Assembly (NCBI GenBank): GCA_025617745.1
Contig: CM046866.1
Coordinates: 16,623,725-16,687,724, forward strand
Source of the DNA: Heliocidaris erythrogramma
Taxonomy: Eukaryota; Echinodermata; Echinoidea; Camarodonta; Echinometridae
Direction: 5' to 3'
DNA length: 64,000 bases
How positions within the stretch are numbered: the stretch's first letter is position 1; each line of letters starts with the position of its first letter. A model generated the notes under the pieces. It was not told the origin of the DNA. It searched no databases and saw only the letters and a list, made by a program, of their open reading frames with translations. The position numbers were made by a program, and so were the translations under genes. Of the stretch, positions 37,741 to 48,346 are shown in pieces.

Positions 37741-38707
37741 TTTATGATTTGAGTGTTTTTGTCTAAGCTTGCTATGTTACAATTTGTGTTACTGACAAAC
37801 AACAATGCATAATTATACCAATATATTATTATCAACTTGGTCGTGTACATTAGTATGTATTTCGTCAAACATGTTTCCGTGACAAGAACTTGACTGCAGT
37901 AATGTAAAACTATTTTCGCTTGGAACTGTTGATAGACAAAATATCATAACCTATTTTCTGGCAGAATACTATCGACTTTCGATTTCGGTAAAAAATTATT
38001 TGAACGAATCGTAATTGGATCATTTAATTAGACTTTACACTGGATTTTTCATAAAGAGCAACTGACAAAAGGGTATACTTTGCAAATATTAGTATTTTAT
38101 TATGAATGTCAAATCAAATGAAATCAAATCAGTCGAAAGAATCAATATTTATTAGAACTAAATCATGAAAGAACTAAAGAAATCATCGAAATTATGAAGA
38201 AAACGCAATGCACAAGTTTTGTTTCAAATTACTAGATAACATGGTCATATTCATGAACATTCTGAGATGGAATATCACGAAAGGAGCCAAGCCATGCAAT
38301 ATGAATAATCAGTCGGTATTTGCATTTCAGTTATAAAGGTTTAGTATCTTTTCCAAATTCAGTGTCAGGGTAAGTATTGTAAATATTCGTTTTAATTTCT
38401 TATTTCTGTACGTACATTTTCGATAAAAGAGTCAAACTAGAATGACTTGCATTATCTGGCTGACAAATGTCAAACATTTCCAGATAGATTAAAGTATACG
38501 AAACCAAATAGCAAATCGAAGGAAATTACAAGATCTGATTGAAAGTCAAAGGTAAATCAAATAAATACAATAAGTCGAAAGAGTAGAGACAATAGTATTA
38601 TATCTAACACTTGAATAAAACAAACAAACAAACAAACAAAAAAGAAATCACGAAATAATTTTCGACAAATTTCAACAAATTACTGGAAAACTTGATGGAG
38701 ATGGAAG

Positions 38708-38778
38708 AATGGGTATTAAAACCGAAGGTAGTCCATCACAGTACAGAGCGGGGTGGGGCTCTGTACATGATAGAAGCA
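38708..38778 (+). other. Hairpin block 9 (type A)
   Basis: Perfect 9-bp stem at 38741-38766. It lies upstream of the LINE insertion point in the same sub-unit. Confidence 0.8.
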
Positions 38779-39034
38779 TTATGATTTGAGTGTTTCTGTC
38801 TAACCTTTCTAGGTTACAATTTGTGATAGACAACTATGCATATAACAGATTATTACCAACTTGGAGGTACATTAGTATGTGTATCGTCAAACATGTCTCC
38901 GCGAGGAGAACTCGGCTGCACTAATGTAAACTTATAATCGTTGGATAAACAAAATATCATAACCTATTTTCTGGCAGAACACTAGCGACTTTCGTATTCA
39001 TTATCAAATGTTTTGAACGAATCGTGTTTGTGGC

Positions 39035-39490
39035 GTGTTTCTCAGCACAATACGCCAAGCGGTCCGTGAAGTAGTAGAAGAATTAAAAAGGATCGTGGAT
39101 CGAATTGAGGTCAATGAAGGGAGGATAATGGATTTGGAATGCAAATTGGCAGTCAAGGAGAAGGAGATCGCGACGCTGGCCAAAGCCTTCGACGGTCAAC
39201 AAGAATCGCTTCATTTGCTTCAACGATTAATGAATGATCAAGAACAATATAGTAGGCGGAACTGTTTACGTTTTTATGGAATTCCTGAATCGGAGGGGGA
39301 AGATACAGATGATATAATTTGCAAGGTTGCTCGAAAAAATCTGAAACTTCCGATTACAAAGAGTGATATCGAACGATCTCACCGATTGCGCGCAAAGAAA
39401 ACAACATCTGACAAGAAAGAAGCAACAGATTCGCGATCTACAAGAGTAAACTCGGAGCAACAAGTCAATGTAGTCCAAACAATCAGATGA
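39035..39490 (+). pseudogene. LINE ORF1 remnant (coiled coil plus RRM-like)
   Basis: A Glu/Lys-rich helix, then QYSRRNCLRFYGIPESEGED and ERSHRLRAKK. This is the pattern of non-LTR ORF1 proteins with a coiled coil followed by an RNA-binding RRM (L1 ORF1p-like, transposase_22). The start is uncertain and the 3' part runs into the deletion. Confidence 0.75.
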
Positions 39491-39928
39491 ACAAAAGACC
39501 AAGCCTAGAGTCATCATCGCAAAGTTCATCTCTTATCGCGTAAGAAGACTCATCATGTCAAAACGGCGCGAACTCAAAGGCAAAAAGATGGGTATCGATG
39601 AAGACCTTACAAAGGTCAACGCCGACCTTTTTGGTGTAATACATGTTGGAATAAGTGATCATTCAGTGAGTTATATCATATGGAAGTCGAAACATGAAGG
39701 TTCCTCTCGAATTATCAATTTTAGAAAACTATCAGGTATTAACTTGGATTCATATTTAGAAAGTTTAAGTAACCAGCCTTGGCACGAGATTCTTGATTGT
39801 AATGGCATTGATGAAGCGATCAGTAAATGGGAAAAATTCTTTTGAATGTTGTTAATGATTATATGCCTATCAGATGTAAGAAAAAACGGGATAACAAATC
39901 ACCATGGATGAATTAAGATATTATAAAG

Positions 39929-41746
39929 TTGATTAGAGAAAGAGACAAGATAAAGAAAAAAGCTTGGAAAAATAAAGATCAGGAAAAGATGAGACATTAT
40001 AGAAAACTAAGAAATAAAGTTACTTTTGAAATTAGGAAAGCAAAGAAAAAATATATCAATGATCAATTAACAAAAATTAAAATCAATGCTGGAAATACTT
40101 CGACTGTATTGAAATCCTTATTACCTTCTAATAATACTCGCAATGTCTTTAAAACTGACATAGAAAATTTGTTAGAACAAAGTGAACGTTTTAACAATTA
40201 TTTTGCAAATGTTGGGAAGGTTTTAGCATCGAAGATACCGGTCAATCGTGAATGTGCGATTGAACATGAGTATCATACATCTTCTTTTTGTCTTAAAGCA
40301 GTGTCAGAAGAGGATATATTGAAAGAGATTAAACTACTGAAAAATAAATCTTCTTGTGGTATAGACGGTATTTCTGCTCAACTATTAAAAATGTCCTCTC
40401 CAGTTATAGTTCCTTCTTTAACCTATTTGTTTAATAAATCATTGTTAGAGTTTATTTTTCCTAAGCAATTCAAAATCGCAAAAGTGATACCATTGTATAA
40501 ATCGGGGAACAAAGATGATCCTTGTAATTACAGGCCCATATCCATTTTACCTTCCGTTTCCAAAATTCTTCAAAGGCTTGTATCTAACCAACTTAAATTG
40601 TACATGAAAGAAAACAATATACTTTGTGTCGAGCAATCTGGTTTTAGACAGAAGCATTCGACTATGACGTCGCTATTGAAAGCTACTGATGATTGGCTTA
40701 AAGCAATGGATGAGGGCCTTTATACTGGATCTGCATTTATTGACCTGAAGAAGGCCTTCGATACTGTAGATGTGAATATACTTGTTACTAAACTAGCTAG
40801 AATTGGTATTTCAAAAGATGCTTTACCGTGGTTTGAGAGCTATTTATATAACCGTCGGATGTGTACTAGTATTGATTCTGCTACATCAAATATTTTAGAT
40901 ATAGATTATGGAATACCTCAAGGATCAACACTTGGACCTTTATTATTTACTATATATATTAATGATCTGGTGAAACAAGTGAAATACTGTAAACTACATC
41001 TCTACACCGATGACACTGTGATATATTTTGCTCATAAATGTGTTAAGAATATTGAAAAAAATATAAACCTTTATCTACGTAAAATACATATTTGGTTATG
41101 TCAAAACAAACTTAGCCTTAATGTTGACAAAACTATTTGTATGCTATTTGGAACTGGTGTTATGTTATCAAAATGTAATGATTTAAACGTAAACATATCC
41201 GGCAAACGCATAACACAATGTAACACAGTTAAATATCTTGGTATGCATTTAGATTCAAGATTAAAATGGGATATTCATATTGACGAAATGTGCCGGAAAT
41301 TAAGTAAAATAGTAAAGTTTTTAGCTCGTCTTAGACATTGTGTATCCGAATCAAACTTGAAATTAGTATATAGTTCAATAATCCTTCCACTTTTTGATTA
41401 TGCTGATATTGTATATGATTCAACAAGCAAGAAGTATACTGAACGTCTACAAAAAATACAAAATAGGGCAGGTCGCATCATTTTAAAAGTTAATCCTTTC
41501 AGTCGTATTTCAAACGAAGAAATTCATCTTAAACTACAATGGAAATCCTTACAGTCCAGACGTAATGTGCATCTAATTATGATGGTCTATAAATCATTGC
41601 ATGGTTTGGCTCCTCCGTATTTAGAGGAGTCATTTAGTTTGTGTGATTATTCATATTGTCTAAGATCTCAGGGAAATATAATGTTACCAAAACCCAAGAC
41701 GGAGTGTAGCCGTAGAATGTTTTCGTACAGAGGCTCACGTCAATAG
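39929..41746 (+). pseudogene. LINE ORF2 reverse transcriptase frame
   Basis: 605 open codons. RT motifs in order: KNKSSCGIDGISAQLLK, NYRPISILPSVSKI, EQSGFRQKHST, FIDLKKAFDTVD (about residue 270), GIPQGSTLGPLLFTIYIND (about 330) and YTDDTVIYF (about 359; YTDD where YADD is usual). The C-terminal end SYCLRS, then MFSYRGSRQ, is typical of the CR1/L2/Crack group. The expected WN.LP motif and tail are lost through a small deletion; the tail frame continues as DVKLINNFNTFCNLLNIRIP at 41747 onward in another phase. Assignment within the CR1 group is open. Confidence 0.88.
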
Positions 41747-42479
41747 ATGTTAAATTGATTAATAACTTTAATACATTTTGCAACTTATTAAATATACGAA
41801 TTCCATTTAGATATGATCTTTAAAGGAATATGCCTGTTTTGCCAATTAAGGGAGGGGTGGGGGTTGCCATTTTTCTCTCTTCTCTTTTTAGGGTATTTTG
41901 ATTTTGTTTATTCTTAACTCATGACTATATGTCATTATTGTAATTTTGTTTCTTTGTGTATAATGATATATTTTTTTTATCTGTGTATTCATGTGGACCC
42001 CAGGGAAGAACAGCTGTGTAATATTCACATAGCTGAGTGGGCCATCCAGCCAATTCACATTTTTTTCTTTCCTGATGTTTTTATCATTCTTGGTTGTCTG
42101 TAACGTTTCATTTTTATATCATCGTGATTGGAAAATAAATACAATACAATACAATACAAACTGGATGATTTTAGACTCTACATTGAATTCTTGTAAAGAG
42201 TAACTGATGAAAGGATATACTTTGCAAATCAGTATTTGATTATGAGTGTCAAATCAAATGGAATCAAATCAGTCGGAAGAATCAATATAATTATTGCTAA
42301 AACGACTGTTGGGAACCAGAAGGATATACTTTAACACAGATTTAACGCCCTTCTTGGCCCTCACCAGTCGAAAACATGAAAGAAATTACAAAATCATCTG
42401 AATCATGAAAATGTTCAGCAATTTTTGTCTCAAATTACTTGACAACTGGGCAAAATTATAAACGTTCGGAGATGGAGAA

Positions 42480-42540
42480 AATCGGCGGGTTAAACCGAAG
42501 GTAGTCCATCACGGTACAGAGCGGGGTGGGGCTCTGTACA
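42480..42540 (+). other. Hairpin block 10 (type B)
   Basis: Perfect 9-bp stem at 42504-42529, downstream of the LINE. Confidence 0.8.
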
Positions 42541-43055
42541 TAAGAGGAGCATTATAATTTGAGTGTTTTTGTCTAAGCTTGTTATGTTACAATTTGTGTT
42601 ACTGACAAACAACAATGCATAATTATACCAATATATTATTATCAACTTGGTCGTGTACATTAGTATGTATTTCGTCAAAACATGTTTCCGTGACGAGAAC
42701 TTGCCTGCTGTAATATAAAACTATTTCGCTTGGAACCTTTGATAAACAAAATATCATAACCTATTTTCTGGCAGAATACTGTCGACTTTCGATTTCGGTA
42801 TAAAATTATTTGAACGAATCGTAATTGAATCATTTAATTTAGACTTTACACTGGATTTTTCCACTGACAAAAGGGTATACTTTGCAAATATTAGTATTTT
42901 ATTATGAATGTCAAATCAAATGAAATTAAATCAGTTGAAAAAAAAACATGAAAGAACTAAAGAAATCATCGAAATTATGCAGAAAACGCTATGCGCAAGT
43001 TTTGTTTCAAATTACTAGATAACATGGTCATATTCATGAACATTCTGAGATAGAA

Positions 43056-43110
43056 TAAGCGGTAACCCGAAGGTAGTCCATCACGGTGGAGAGCGGGGTA
43101 GGGCTCTTTG
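43056..43110 (+). other. Hairpin block 11 (array-edge copy)
   Basis: GCGGTAACCCGAAGGTAGTC, then CATCACGG, then AGAGC / GCTCT around GGGGTAGG. The sequence around it is strongly diverged, yet the block is recognisable. It sits where regular units have the hairpin-less C sub-unit. Confidence 0.75.
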
Positions 43111-43262
43111 TAACGTATTATGATTACCATGAAAATCTATTTATTTCAATTTGCTATTTTACAATTATGTGACAAAACAATGAAACAACAAGAAGTTTAT
43201 TATACCAACTTGAAAAATGTTTTAGATATATTTCGTAAGACATGTTCTTGGCAAATTATCCT

Positions 43263-43582
43263 GCTCCTTGCCAGGATTCTGGCTATACACTAGTACGTAC
43301 AAACTCAGGGGCGTCGCTAGAGGGGCGGGGTGTGGATGTTTCACCCCCCCCCCCCCCACTCAAAATTGCTGTCGGCAAATGCGCCATCTCTGTCGGCAAA
43401 AAAGGGAGAGGGGAAAATAGGGAGAGGGAAGAGGAAAGGGAAAAGGTGAAAAGAGACAGGAGAAGAATAAAAAAGAAAAAAGGAAAGGAAAACAAAAACA
43501 GAATGAAAAGAAGGAAAGGAAACGGGAAGGAAAAAATGGAAAGTTAATCCGTTGTCTACTGAATACTTTAACTCTCATAGGC
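43263..43582. other. Spacer with C run and purine tract
   Basis: Starts with GGGGCGTCGCTAGAGGGGCG-like sequence, a C run at about 43346-43360, then A/G-rich DNA to 43545. It may be half of an element like that at 30563-30917. No gene is seen. Confidence 0.5.
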
Positions 43583-43586
43583 TTAA

Positions 43587-43642
43587 CCCTAAAAGGACCG
43601 GGATATTTTGGCTATGCCACAGCCGGGGGGGGGGGGGGGGGG
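43587..43642. mobile_element. piggyBac-like MITE, left-end fragment
   Basis: TTAA then CCCTAAAAGGACCGGGATAT, followed by a G run. It matches the left ends of the elements at 52386 and 57240. Confidence 0.65.
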
Positions 43643-43756
43643 TTGTCTTAGGGGGTAGTTAGTTGGGGTTAATCATCCTAGAGGGTAATTGTCCCGGGGT
43701 AGTCGTCCTAGAGGGTGGTTGCCCTAGGGGGTAGTTATCCTAGGGGTGGTTATCGT
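43643..43756 (+). repeat. GGGGTAGTTNTCCTA minisatellite, short
   Basis: About seven degenerate units of GGGGTAGTTGTCCTAGA type. Related units occur at 62861-63290. Confidence 0.75.
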
Positions 43757-44140
43757 GGAGGTATTGTGGATCAGTGGATAAGTCCCTGGACTGTGAACCA
43801 CGAGGTCCGGGGTTCGAATCCTACCGCAGCACTAGCGTCCTTTGGCAAGACGTTAATCTACATTTGCCACTCTCCACCCAGGTGTTAAATGGGTACCCGG
43901 TAGGATGGCGAAAGTTAATGTCCTTTGCTTAGCATGTGTGCGCTTAACAGGCGACTGGCTGGAATACTCCCCAGGGAGCGGAGAATGTGCATACATTGTG
44001 TGCGGGCATGCCAGAATCCGATGACCAGGGTAATAATATATCTGTAAAGCGCTTAGAGACATCTCCGATGTATTAGGCGCTATATAAAAGCTGAATATTA
44101 TTATATTATTATTATTATTATTATTACTACTATTATTATC
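43757..44140 (+). mobile_element. tRNA-derived SINE, copy 2
   Basis: Head GTGGATCAGTGGATAAGTCC, B box GGGGTTCGAATCC, body GGCAAGACGTTAATCTACAT and TGGGTACCCGGTAGGATGGC, 3' end GGCGCTATATAAAAGC, then a TAT/ATT trinucleotide tail. Confidence 0.92.
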
Positions 44141-46127
44141 GGGGGGTGTCCAGGGGATACATGTCCTAGAACATCATGATATACCCTGCATTGTGATTAA
44201 ATTTATTAGGATTTCAATTATATTTCTCTCTTACATGCTCTAATATTATTTACTTAAGCATCAAAGTTTGCAGTGGGTTTGATGACCTACATATTAATGT
44301 GAGAGCGAGCGAAGCCAACGGGCAATTTGTGAAGCTGCATGTTGAACAATAACATCTTAAAAGAGGAAAAACCCAGTTCTAAAAGGTTTTTAAACACAGT
44401 CTCGGCATGAGACACTGAAAAGACCTCTAATAGTAACATATAGCTATACATGTATATATAAATGTGAGCGAGCCTTGACGAAATTAAATAATAAATAAAG
44501 TTCCTCCAAATTGCTATAAATTAGGGGCACAAATTATGGAGGGAGAAAAAGGGGCCCTTATCAAGAACGAAAAATGGCACTTATCAGAAAAGAAAAATGA
44601 GCAGGAATGTGTCATATTAAAAAGAGCGATTAGCCAAGCATGAAACACGAGGTATTGGTCGCACGTGAATACTGACCCTTTACCAGAGGTGAAGGGGCTC
44701 TTATAAAAATGGAAAAGGGGCGGTCTTTTTTTTATAAAGGAGAGGGGCGCTTGTCAAATAGAACGGGCATCTCTCAAATTTGAATAGGCCTCTGGCAATT
44801 ATTAATGGATATAAAATCAAATTATAAGAATGTGGAAGAAGCAGGAATATAAAGGAAAGGGGGCACTTATCTGAAGTAAAAGGAACACTTTCCTATGTAA
44901 AAGGGGGAACTTCTAGAATACCCAAATTCTTGAAATACGGGGGACACTGTACCCGCCCCCCCCCCCCCACCCCCATAGCGCCTGATTTTGAATAATCCTA
45001 CAATTTCTCTAAAGAGGTGATGCGTCATTCTGATTCGTGAAAGAAGACTCATGAACTTGTAGAAGATGTATTAGATAGACTGTCATTTTGGAGAATACTG
45101 TAAAGTCCCAAGAAGCCTACTCGTGTCCTCAGCATGACGTGAAAATGTCTGAGCTTGTTTTTCTTTAATCCCACGATGATATAGGACGAATGCCTGTTCA
45201 TCGATCGTAGCTTGTTGCATCATGTGATTATACATTTTCCATAACATGTCATAACAAATCGAATATGTGTGGGGAAAGGACAAAAGTGTGTGGAAGATTT
45301 AAGATATTGACTCATATATACAGCCTATACTGGCGCGTAAACGAGATCATAATTTTTAGACCAGTATTTATCTAGTCTATTCTTGAAGCAGTTTACAGAA
45401 GTTGTTGAGAGATAACATATTCAGGGAGACTATTCCACAAATCCACAATTCTGTTGCTGAAAAAATGTTTCCTCAAATCAAGCCGAGAATACTGTTTGTC
45501 CAGTATCGTTCATAATAGAGTACCATGTTTCACTTAATACTAGTATTAGGTCTACATTTTGCATTAACTGTGCTTTAAAGAAGCAGGGATGTAATGCCTA
45601 TTTGTACCAATGGAAAACATTATTAGTAATGGACATGGATGAGAGATTTTAATATATAAAATCGGAAATATCGGAACATTCAAACCATATCGGGAGCATT
45701 CTAATTGCATTTTAAGGAGGAATTCTCCCAACGATATCAGTCTTTTATATTAATTTTATCAATGTTATCAATAACTGATTGATACAGAAATTATTTCTTC
45801 CTTGAAAAAAAGGGGTGATATTGTTACAGGCCACACCCCCTTCCCCGAAAAGTGGAGGTATATAATATCCCATCCCCAGGAATCTACACCAGTAAATTTA
45901 TTGATGAGGAGGGGAAAAGAAGTGAGAGGGGATGAAGAGAAGGAGATAGAGACGTTGGTGGACGAGCCTGGAGATGATGTAGGACGAGGAGAAAGATCGA
46001 GGATGAAGGATCGAGGAAGGTGTGTCACATGCACCATATCTATAGCGGTGCCCCTCCAGTATAAATCTGTTTGCAGGACGTCATAAGTTTGAAAGAAAGA
46101 AAATAGTTTCCATATTTTATATATGTA
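44141..46127. other. Intergenic spacer, unassigned repeats
   Basis: 44520-44950 has loosely repeated phrases of GGGGCACTTATCAAA type. 44950-44968 is a C run. 45380-45560 looks like a dispersed repeat (ACTATTCCACAAATCCACAA). No gene is recognised. Confidence 0.45.
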
Positions 46128-46500
46128 GAGGTGTTGTGGATCAGTGGATAAGTCCCCGGACTGTGAACCACGGGGTCCGGGGTTCGAATCCCACCGCAGC
46201 ACTAGCGTCCTTTGGCAAGACGTTAATCTACATTTGCCACTCTCCACCCAGGTATTAAATGGGTACCCGGTAGGATGGCGAAAGGTAATGTCCTTTGCTT
46301 AGCATGTGTGCGCTTTACAGCGACTGGCTGGAATGCTCCCCAGGGAGTGCAGAATGTGCATACACTGTGTGCGGGCGTGCCAGAATCCAATGACCGGGGG
46401 TAATAATATATACCTATCTATACAGCGCCATGAGCGTCGAAAGGCGGACCTGCGCGCTATACAAGTAGCCACTATTATTTATTATTATTATTATATATTT
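46128..46500 (+). mobile_element. tRNA-derived SINE, copy 3
   Basis: Nearly identical head and body to copy 2 (GTGGATCAGTGGATAAGTCC, GGGGTTCGAATCC, GGGTACCCGGTAGGATGGCG). The 3' end differs: GCGCGCTATACAAGTAGCC, then ATTATTATT. Confidence 0.92.
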
Positions 46501-47139
46501 TTTTAAAATTAAGCTTACACTGATTTTTGCTTTTGTTTTTGTTGAAAAGTAAGAAAATATTAATAAACTATAGGTTTTTACACCATCATTGTTTAGGGAC
46601 AGTCGCCGTACCACGTCGATGACTTTTCTTGTCTCAATGTGAAAATATGAAACCGCAGGGATATAAAACTAATAAAGTCATCTAACAAATAAAAATCTTG
46701 AAAATGTCACCATCGGGAATAATTTTTATGACAAATTTGTTCGAGGAACTCGTGATCGGAGGTACTATCGAATATATTTTTTAACAAAACAGAAAATTGG
46801 TAAATAAGTGCTAATAATAATACCCTTATACAACTGCCGTTATTTTTGAATGACTTTCGCAAGCTATTGAAAACATAATTATATAGTGTGGTAAACAAGT
46901 CATATGAGGACAATTTTTAGTCAAATATCCCATTTCATTACTTTTTCTTGATGTTCAAATCCTTAGACTATTATTTCGCCTATTCGTAATAACAGAAGCC
47001 GAAAATGGCAGGTCTAATTACTCATGTAGCCTTATCGTTCCGAGTGGGTTGATGCGTTGATGGGTAAAAGCAAAATCACATCTTAACATACTATATCTCA
47101 AAATGCACATATCATACGCTGTGCTAAAATAATATTTAG

Positions 47140-48262
47140 CTAGTGGAACATACATCTATAATAAATTATCCAAACTGGGCACAACTAATGTTGTACATAG
47201 TAAAGCTAATCAATGGATTTTTTTTCCTTAGGAAGCTCAAAAATTCAACGTTGACAGGACAATACATGTATAGCACATTTTCTACCAGTCTATCATTCAA
47301 AGTATTCTTTTATTCAATCTCATTTGTTTATGGATACCTCACGCAAGCAGACAAAAGTATAGTAAAACATACTAGGAAAATTGCACAGCGTTTGATCGGT
47401 CAGTTTTGTTTGAAGATCGCAGAGTGACTAAAGAACTTCAGTTATGAACGACCCGTCACACCCATTATTTTCTTGTTTTACATTTAACCGCTCAGGAATA
47501 CGCTTGTGTGTACCAATAACTCGCAGAGCCAGATTCAGAACTTCTTTTATTTCAAATTCTACCCACATCTACAACGCACAAGCAACAAGAAGTTCTCGGC
47601 TTTGAGCGAAAGCAAAATAATGATTATGATTATTTGTTTAACATTTTCGGATTATCTGAATTGTACTCTTAGGCCCTATACTCATATCGCTTTATCTTGC
47701 TGTCTTGCGATAGGTGTTCCGTGGTGGAGTAAGGCGACTCTTTTTGCAGCTTTATCGATGCTTTTCTCTGTGTCACTCCATTCTCTTTCTCTCCCACACT
47801 CTCCTTTTTTCTCTCTCTCTGTCTCACACTCCTTCTTTCCCTCTCCCTCTTTCTTTCCTTTTCCCTGTCTACTTTAATCCCTTCTCACTTGTTTTCTTGC
47901 TCTCTCTCTCTCTCTCTCATATCAGTCTTTCGAGCTCAAGCTCTCTTTCTGCTCGCATTTCGGTTATGATGTTGTTATCTATTCCATTTCCACATTTATG
48001 TCCAGAATGCATTCATGATGTCACTCAGAATTATATTGTCTTACTATTCATAATATGTTATACAACCTGTACTGTCTTGTTATGTTGTGTGCTGAGAGCC
48101 AAAGGGATGTGTTTTACATTTTATTTATTGCATTATCTCCCCTCTGGCTCTCAACACACCATGTTACGTGTATGTTTCACATATTACATGTAACACCAAT
48201 GGAAAGCAAATTTCTGTATTATATATGCACAATAAATCTCGAACCTTGATCTTGAATCTTAA
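47140..48262 (+). mobile_element. Possible LINE remnants
   Basis: A frame ending near 47427 reads ADKSIVKHTRKIAQRLIG, similar to the DK..L.rivr.A.kiIG tail of many LINE ORF2 proteins. About 800 bp later a stem-loop (48083-48162) and AATAAATCTCGAACCTTGAT, then CTTGAATCTT, look like a LINE 3' end. Whether these belong to one element is not shown. 47770-47920 is CT-rich. Confidence 0.35.
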
Positions 48263-48340
48263 GTAGACAAGTGAAATTAAAGATAAAGAGAAACATATAT
48301 GCTAAATTCACACATGACACAATTTTGTTCTTCCATCATC

Positions 48341-48346
48341 TTTATT
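48341..48346 (-). terminator. Candidate DDX1 poly(A) signal
   Basis: On the minus strand AATAAA is followed by AACAAAATTGTGTCATGTGTG, which could be a GU-rich downstream element. A nearer AATAAA at 49916-49911 is an alternative. Confidence 0.35.

Larger units (their letters stand above)
39026..42159 (+). mobile_element. CR1-group LINE, internally deleted copy
   Basis: It interrupts an A sub-unit: host sequence reads CGAATCGT before it and AACTGGATGATT after it, as in uninterrupted units. No target duplication is evident. The 3' end is GGAAAATAAATACAATACAA with an ACAAT-type pentamer tail. Parts: an ORF1 remnant (39035-39490), the junction to the end of an AP-endonuclease domain (about 39640), then the reverse transcriptase frame. 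A large deletion joins ORF1 to the late endonuclease. There is also a frameshift near 39845, a stop near 39914, and loss of a few bases near 41745 that cuts the C-terminus. It is dead as an autonomous element, but the RT frame is long, so it is fairly young. Confidence 0.9.
31574..43262 (+). repeat. Tandem array of ~1.65 kb units with paired hairpin blocks
   Basis: The array begins about 280 bp after the kinase stop. Each unit has three sub-units in the order C (~400 bp), A (~650 bp), B (~580 bp), most starting with GAGATGGA. Spacing between successive A hairpins is 1626, 1717, 1656 and 1684; between B hairpins 1641, 1680 and 1679. About five units are present; the last is split by a LINE at 39026-42159. 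A diverged copy closes the array at about 43050-43262. The sequence is AT-rich, has no frame above about 110 codons, and contains AAAC-repeat patches. The only GC-rich parts are the hairpin blocks. Family and function are unknown. It could be a satellite, a non-autonomous element array or an RNA gene cluster. Confidence 0.9.

Noticed and set aside
31574-43262. Hammerhead, HDV-like or twister ribozyme in the array
   Set aside because: CTGATGA and CTGACGA words occur (for example near 42207 and 36380), but they are not placed with the GAAA and stem pairs of a hammerhead core. The conserved block fits no self-cleaving core I could recall.
31574-43262. snRNA, 5S rRNA or spliced-leader gene cluster
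   Set aside because: Tandem arrays of this size suggest it, but no U1, U2, U5, U6, U7 or 5S core sequence is present in the units on either strand.
31574-43262. CRISPR-like array
   Set aside because: Repeats are ~1.65 kb and eukaryotic; no short direct repeats with unique spacers.
20516-46500. tRNA genes at the three sites with B-box sequences
   Set aside because: Each tRNA-like head is followed by the same non-tRNA body and a trinucleotide tail, and cannot fold a complete cloverleaf; they are SINEs.
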